Assembly: GCA_023434665.1 (NCBI GenBank)
Contig: JAEYSM010000034.1
Location: 1-5,952 of the forward strand
Source of the DNA: Bacteroidota bacterium
GTDB lineage: Bacteria > Bacteroidota > Bacteroidia > Bacteroidales > Lentimicrobiaceae
Direction of reading: 5' to 3'
DNA length: 5,952 bases
The notes beneath the pieces are model-generated. The model had not been told where the DNA came from. It worked only from the letters and a program-made list of their open reading frames with translations, and did not search any database. The position numbers were made by a program, and so were the translations under genes. Positions within the stretch are counted from its first letter, which is position 1. The number at the start of each line of letters is the position of its first letter. Shown one piece after another: positions 4,923 to 5,952 of this stretch.

Positions 4923-5952
4923 ATGAAAAGTAAGCTACGACAGACTTGCCGGTTGTTATCCGGTTTTCTAATCTTAATGGCCTTGCTCATCTCAACTAAA
5001 GGCAACGCACAACTAAATAATTCAGTTCCGCGTGGAAGAGAGGCAGCAGTTGAAATCGGTACCGGAACAGAAACCTCCGGATATATACCCGTTTCACCCT
5101 ATTATGGGTATTCTTTTTCTCAAACTCTTTATTTGCAGAGTGAAATAAATGTTTCTAATCAGATGATCAGCCAGATTGGTTATCAATACCGCGGTGAATC
5201 AACTGAACTTGAACTACACCTGGAGGTCTATGTGAGTCATACAACGGCTACTACCCTAAACGAGACCCAGCAGCTTGATACACATACAAAAGTATTTGAC
5301 GGTCAGGTGTTTTTTAGTAATGTGGACGAATACACTATGATTGATGTCGATCAGTACTATTATAATAATAGTGATAACCTTATTGTTACTATTATTGAAA
5401 AGAAGCCGGGATGGGATTCTCCTGCAGATGTGTTTAATGTAACGTCCACAGGTGAGAACATTATGAGTAGATATACCCGTAATGACCAGACCGCCTATAA
5501 CCCTGCCAGCTTACCAGATACTTATGGTGAACTTAACAGGGCAAATATCCGAATTGAATTTGTTGATGTTCCCACTACTCCGGCAATCACAGTGATTCCG
5601 ACATCACTTGATTTTGGACAGGTCGAACTCACTCAAAGCAACACTTTGCAGGCAACCGTGAAAAACTCAGGAGGTGGCGTATTGACTATCTCAAATGCTA
5701 CTATTTCAAACAGCAATTTTACTATCACAGGAGCAACTTTCCCTGTAAACCTTACAATAGGTCAATCGCAAATCTTTGATATTGTTTTTACTCCAACAAA
5801 CCCGGCACTTGAAGAAGGCACATTAACTTTTGTAACCGATGCATCGGTACCCGGTAACAAAGTGATAGATCTTACGGGACGAGGCTTAAGATTTGGCGTT
5901 CTTCGTGAAAGCTTTGAGAATGAAATGTTTCCTCCTTTGGGATGGAAAGTAG
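4923..5952 (+). CDS. Secreted multidomain surface protein with choice-of-anchor D-like and J-like (cleaved-adhesin) domains, C-terminus cut off
   Basis: An open frame of 343 complete codons runs off the right edge. Residues 1-30 form a Sec signal peptide: basic MKSKLRQTCR, a hydrophobic core (LLSGFLILMALLI) and likely cleavage after GNA, before Q30. Residues about 44-213 form a beta-rich domain seen in Bacteroidota extracellular proteins, with IGTGTETSGYIPVSPYYGYS, a QTLYLQSEI stretch, VFDGQVFF and DNLIVTI. Residues about 221-322 match the immunoglobulin-like choice-of-anchor D (ASH-type) fold: ITVIPTSLDFGQVELTQS, then VKNSGGGVLTIS, IVFTPTNP and IDLTGRGL. At 329 ESFENEMFPPLGW begins what looks like a choice-of-anchor J/cleaved-adhesin jelly-roll. 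Such proteins usually end in a type IX secretion sorting domain, which would lie outside the window. A surface adhesin or carrier is likely; an attached enzyme domain downstream cannot be excluded. No Shine-Dalgarno sequence is visible. ATG 4923 is chosen because it gives a complete signal peptide. Confidence 0.9.
   Translation, partial: MKSKLRQTCRLLSGFLILMALLISTKGNAQLNNSVPRGREAAVEIGTGTETSGYIPVSPYYGYSFSQTLYLQSEINVSNQMISQIGYQYRGESTELELHLEVYVSHTTATTLNETQQLDTHTKVFDGQVFFSNVDEYTMIDVDQYYYNNSDNLIVTIIEKKPGWDSPADVFNVTSTGENIMSRYTRNDQTAYNPASLPDTYGELNRANIRIEFVDVPTTPAITVIPTSLDFGQVELTQSNTLQATVKNSGGGVLTISNATISNSNFTITGATFPVNLTIGQSQIFDIVFTPTNPALEEGTLTFVTDASVPGNKVIDLTGRGLRFGVLRESFENEMFPPLGWKV

Overview
The window looks like chromosomal DNA of a Bacteroidota bacterium. 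The evidence is protein-level: a TPR-type sensor kinase paired with a NarL-type regulator, an ECF sigma factor followed by a membrane-anchored beta-barrel protein, and a secreted protein with adhesin-type domains of the kind common in gliding or type IX secretion lineages. It is also DNA-level: A-rich translation starts and a TAnnTTTG-like -7 promoter element. The base composition appears AT-leaning. I cannot place it below phylum with confidence.

Layout. Minus strand, in order of transcription: a sensor histidine kinase (4715-2682) overlaps a response regulator (2716-2036) by 35 bp. A 134-bp gap follows, holding a 7 x 7-bp tandem array (1986-2034). Next comes an ECF sigma-70 factor (1901-1284), whose stop codon overlaps by one base the start of a protein that runs off the left edge (1284-1, 428 codons visible). 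Plus strand: a 207-bp divergent intergenic region (4716-4922) with a kinase-operon promoter candidate and a 9-bp direct repeat, then a secreted multidomain protein (4923 to the right edge, incomplete).

The most interesting unit is the sigma factor plus its downstream partner. The partner has a short cytoplasmic N-terminus, one inner-membrane helix, about 160 residues of low-complexity polar linker, and a C-terminal outer-membrane beta-barrel-like domain. That is the layout of the recently described dual membrane-spanning anti-sigma factors (Dma/Das systems) of Bacteroides, which pass outer-membrane information directly to a cytoplasmic sigma factor. The junction also carries an in-frame A_AAA_AAG slippery heptamer. 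A -1 shift there would fuse the sigma factor to the anti-sigma protein with no intervening stop.

Working model (inference): two envelope-sensing devices lie side by side, a periplasmic-TPR two-component system and a trans-envelope sigma/anti-sigma switch. The divergent secreted protein is a plausible output of the two-component system.
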